From an uncultured Collinsella sp. (GTDB taxonomy: Bacteria; Actinomycetota; Coriobacteriia; Coriobacteriales; Coriobacteriaceae), in assembly GCA_900755685.1 (NCBI GenBank), contig CAAEHI010000031.1, forward strand, positions 1-22,717: 22,717 bases of DNA, in the 5' to 3' direction. Positions 22,469-22,717 of this stretch are shown here, piece after piece (within the stretch, counting starts at the first letter, position 1; each line of letters opens with the position of its first letter). Made by a program: the position numbers and the translations under genes. Below the pieces are notes generated by a model, which ran no database searches, was not told where the DNA came from, and saw only the letters and a list, made by a program, of their open reading frames with translations.

Positions 22469-22520
22469 ACTAAAGCCTCCTAATAACACAAGTACCGCGG
22501 CATCGCCGCTACAGCCCGCG

Positions 22521-22553
22521 TTTATACGGCTGTCATACTTCTCTAAAAGGATA
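22521..22553 (-). promoter_or_regulatory. Candidate -10 elements of the pgeF-pst operon
   Basis: Minus strand: TATCCT (22553-22548) lies at a spacing from the 11-bp repeats that would suit an activator-dependent promoter. TATAAA (22526-22521) matches the -10 consensus better and has CTTTTA as a weak -35 at 17 bp. Which is used is not decidable from sequence. Confidence 0.35.
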
Positions 22554-22569
22554 CCTGCTGCGCTGGAGG

Positions 22570-22591
22570 CAATCGTAAAGGGAACGTAAAG
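22570..22591 (-). promoter_or_regulatory. Candidate PHO box
   Basis: Minus strand CTTTACG at 22591-22585 and again at 22580-22574, an exact 7-bp repeat with an 11-bp period. This is the architecture of PhoB/PhoP binding sites (two 11-bp units, conserved 7-mer plus 4-nt spacer). It lies about 100 nt upstream of pgeF, the first gene of the pst operon. Confidence 0.5.
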
Positions 22592-22625
22592 AGATTGGAG
22601 GTTCTAGTTTACAAAGTCGAAATCA

Positions 22626-22650
22626 AAACCACCCTTAAAAAGGGTGGTTT
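22626..22650 (-). terminator. Terminator of an unseen upstream gene
   Basis: A perfect 11-bp stem (22626-22636 with 22640-22650) has a 3-nt loop. The minus-strand 3' side gives GGTTTTGATTT, so it most likely ends a minus-strand transcript entering from the right edge, isolating the pgeF promoter. Confidence 0.75.
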
Positions 22651-22717
22651 GCTCTTAGGGTATAACCCACGGGCCCCGGGCTCGCGTCTAAAGGCGCGGG
22701 CCCGGACTTCGTCCAGG
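22651..22717. other. GC-rich structured edge region, unassigned
   Basis: This holds a strong hairpin CGGGCTCGCG/CGCGGGCCCG around TCTAAAGG and a second one GGAC-TTC-GTCC at the far edge. No tRNA, rRNA or clear coding 3' end could be assigned. It may be the 3' part of a gene or structured RNA lying beyond the window. Confidence 0.35.

Noticed and set aside
22530..22536. CTGTCAT, identical to an E. coli PhoB half-site
   Set aside because: Single copy, opposite orientation and no 11-bp partner; seven bases can match by chance.
22651..22717. Possible RNase P RNA or tmRNA 3' end
   Set aside because: GAAGTCCGGGC and GGGTTATA are superficially similar to RNase P RNA segments, but the order and flanking conserved bases do not fit; no tRNA-like end for tmRNA.

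Overview
The window is GC-rich, compact bacterial chromosome and looks like a Coriobacteriia genome, most likely Collinsella or a close relative. This is inferred from high-GC actinobacterial codon use, a SepF/YlmG/DivIVA division cluster, a short-form ThiC and short inverted repeats with a GACAGGCACC core; no marker gene such as 16S rRNA is present. Nearly everything is housekeeping or core metabolism. I found no CRISPR array, prophage, transposase, tRNA or rRNA. No gap between genes exceeds about 300 bases; the largest (about 13576-13855) holds a very large hairpin and an unusual CTTTG-rich stretch.

Left part (1-9100): polA on the minus strand with its terminator; divergently an M18 metallo-aminopeptidase, then yaaA (peroxide-stress DNA-binding protein) behind a long hairpin with a T-run; a small membrane protein on the minus strand; a TPP riboswitch whose 3' edge contains the Shine-Dalgarno of thiC; thiD with its own promoter; a REP-like palindrome; and an SGNH esterase on the minus strand. 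thiC and thiD together make HMP-pyrophosphate, the pyrimidine half of thiamine.

Middle (9100-14550): a minus-strand macrodomain/PARG-like protein (TIGR02452 type) with an acidic Ala/Glu/Pro insert and a substituted catalytic glutamate; a Bax-inhibitor-1 family membrane protein; a small conserved-looking protein whose promoter suggests a leaderless mRNA; then a plus-strand low-affinity phosphate transporter (pit) with its DUF47/PhoU-like partner, an 84-nt near-perfect hairpin, and a nitroreductase whose 5' part has codon use unlike the rest.

Right part (14550-22717), all minus strand, transcribed right to left: pgeF(ylmD)-pstS-pstC-pstA-pstB-phoU-yggS(ylmE)-sepF(ylmF)-yggT(ylmG)-divIVA. The classical ylmD-ylmE-ylmF-ylmG-divIVA division cluster has a complete high-affinity phosphate operon lying between ylmD and ylmE. 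pgeF and pstS overlap by ATGA, so the phosphate operon is translationally tied to pgeF, and an 11-bp direct repeat resembling a PHO box lies upstream of pgeF. yggT has no ATG/GTG/TTG at its expected start; a well-placed SD precedes an ATC codon instead.

No wholly new system is evident. The best leads are the ATC start of yggT, the pst-in-ylm arrangement with its candidate PHO box, the PARG-like protein lacking its catalytic Glu, the leaderless gene, and the hairpin-before-SD architecture of two genes.
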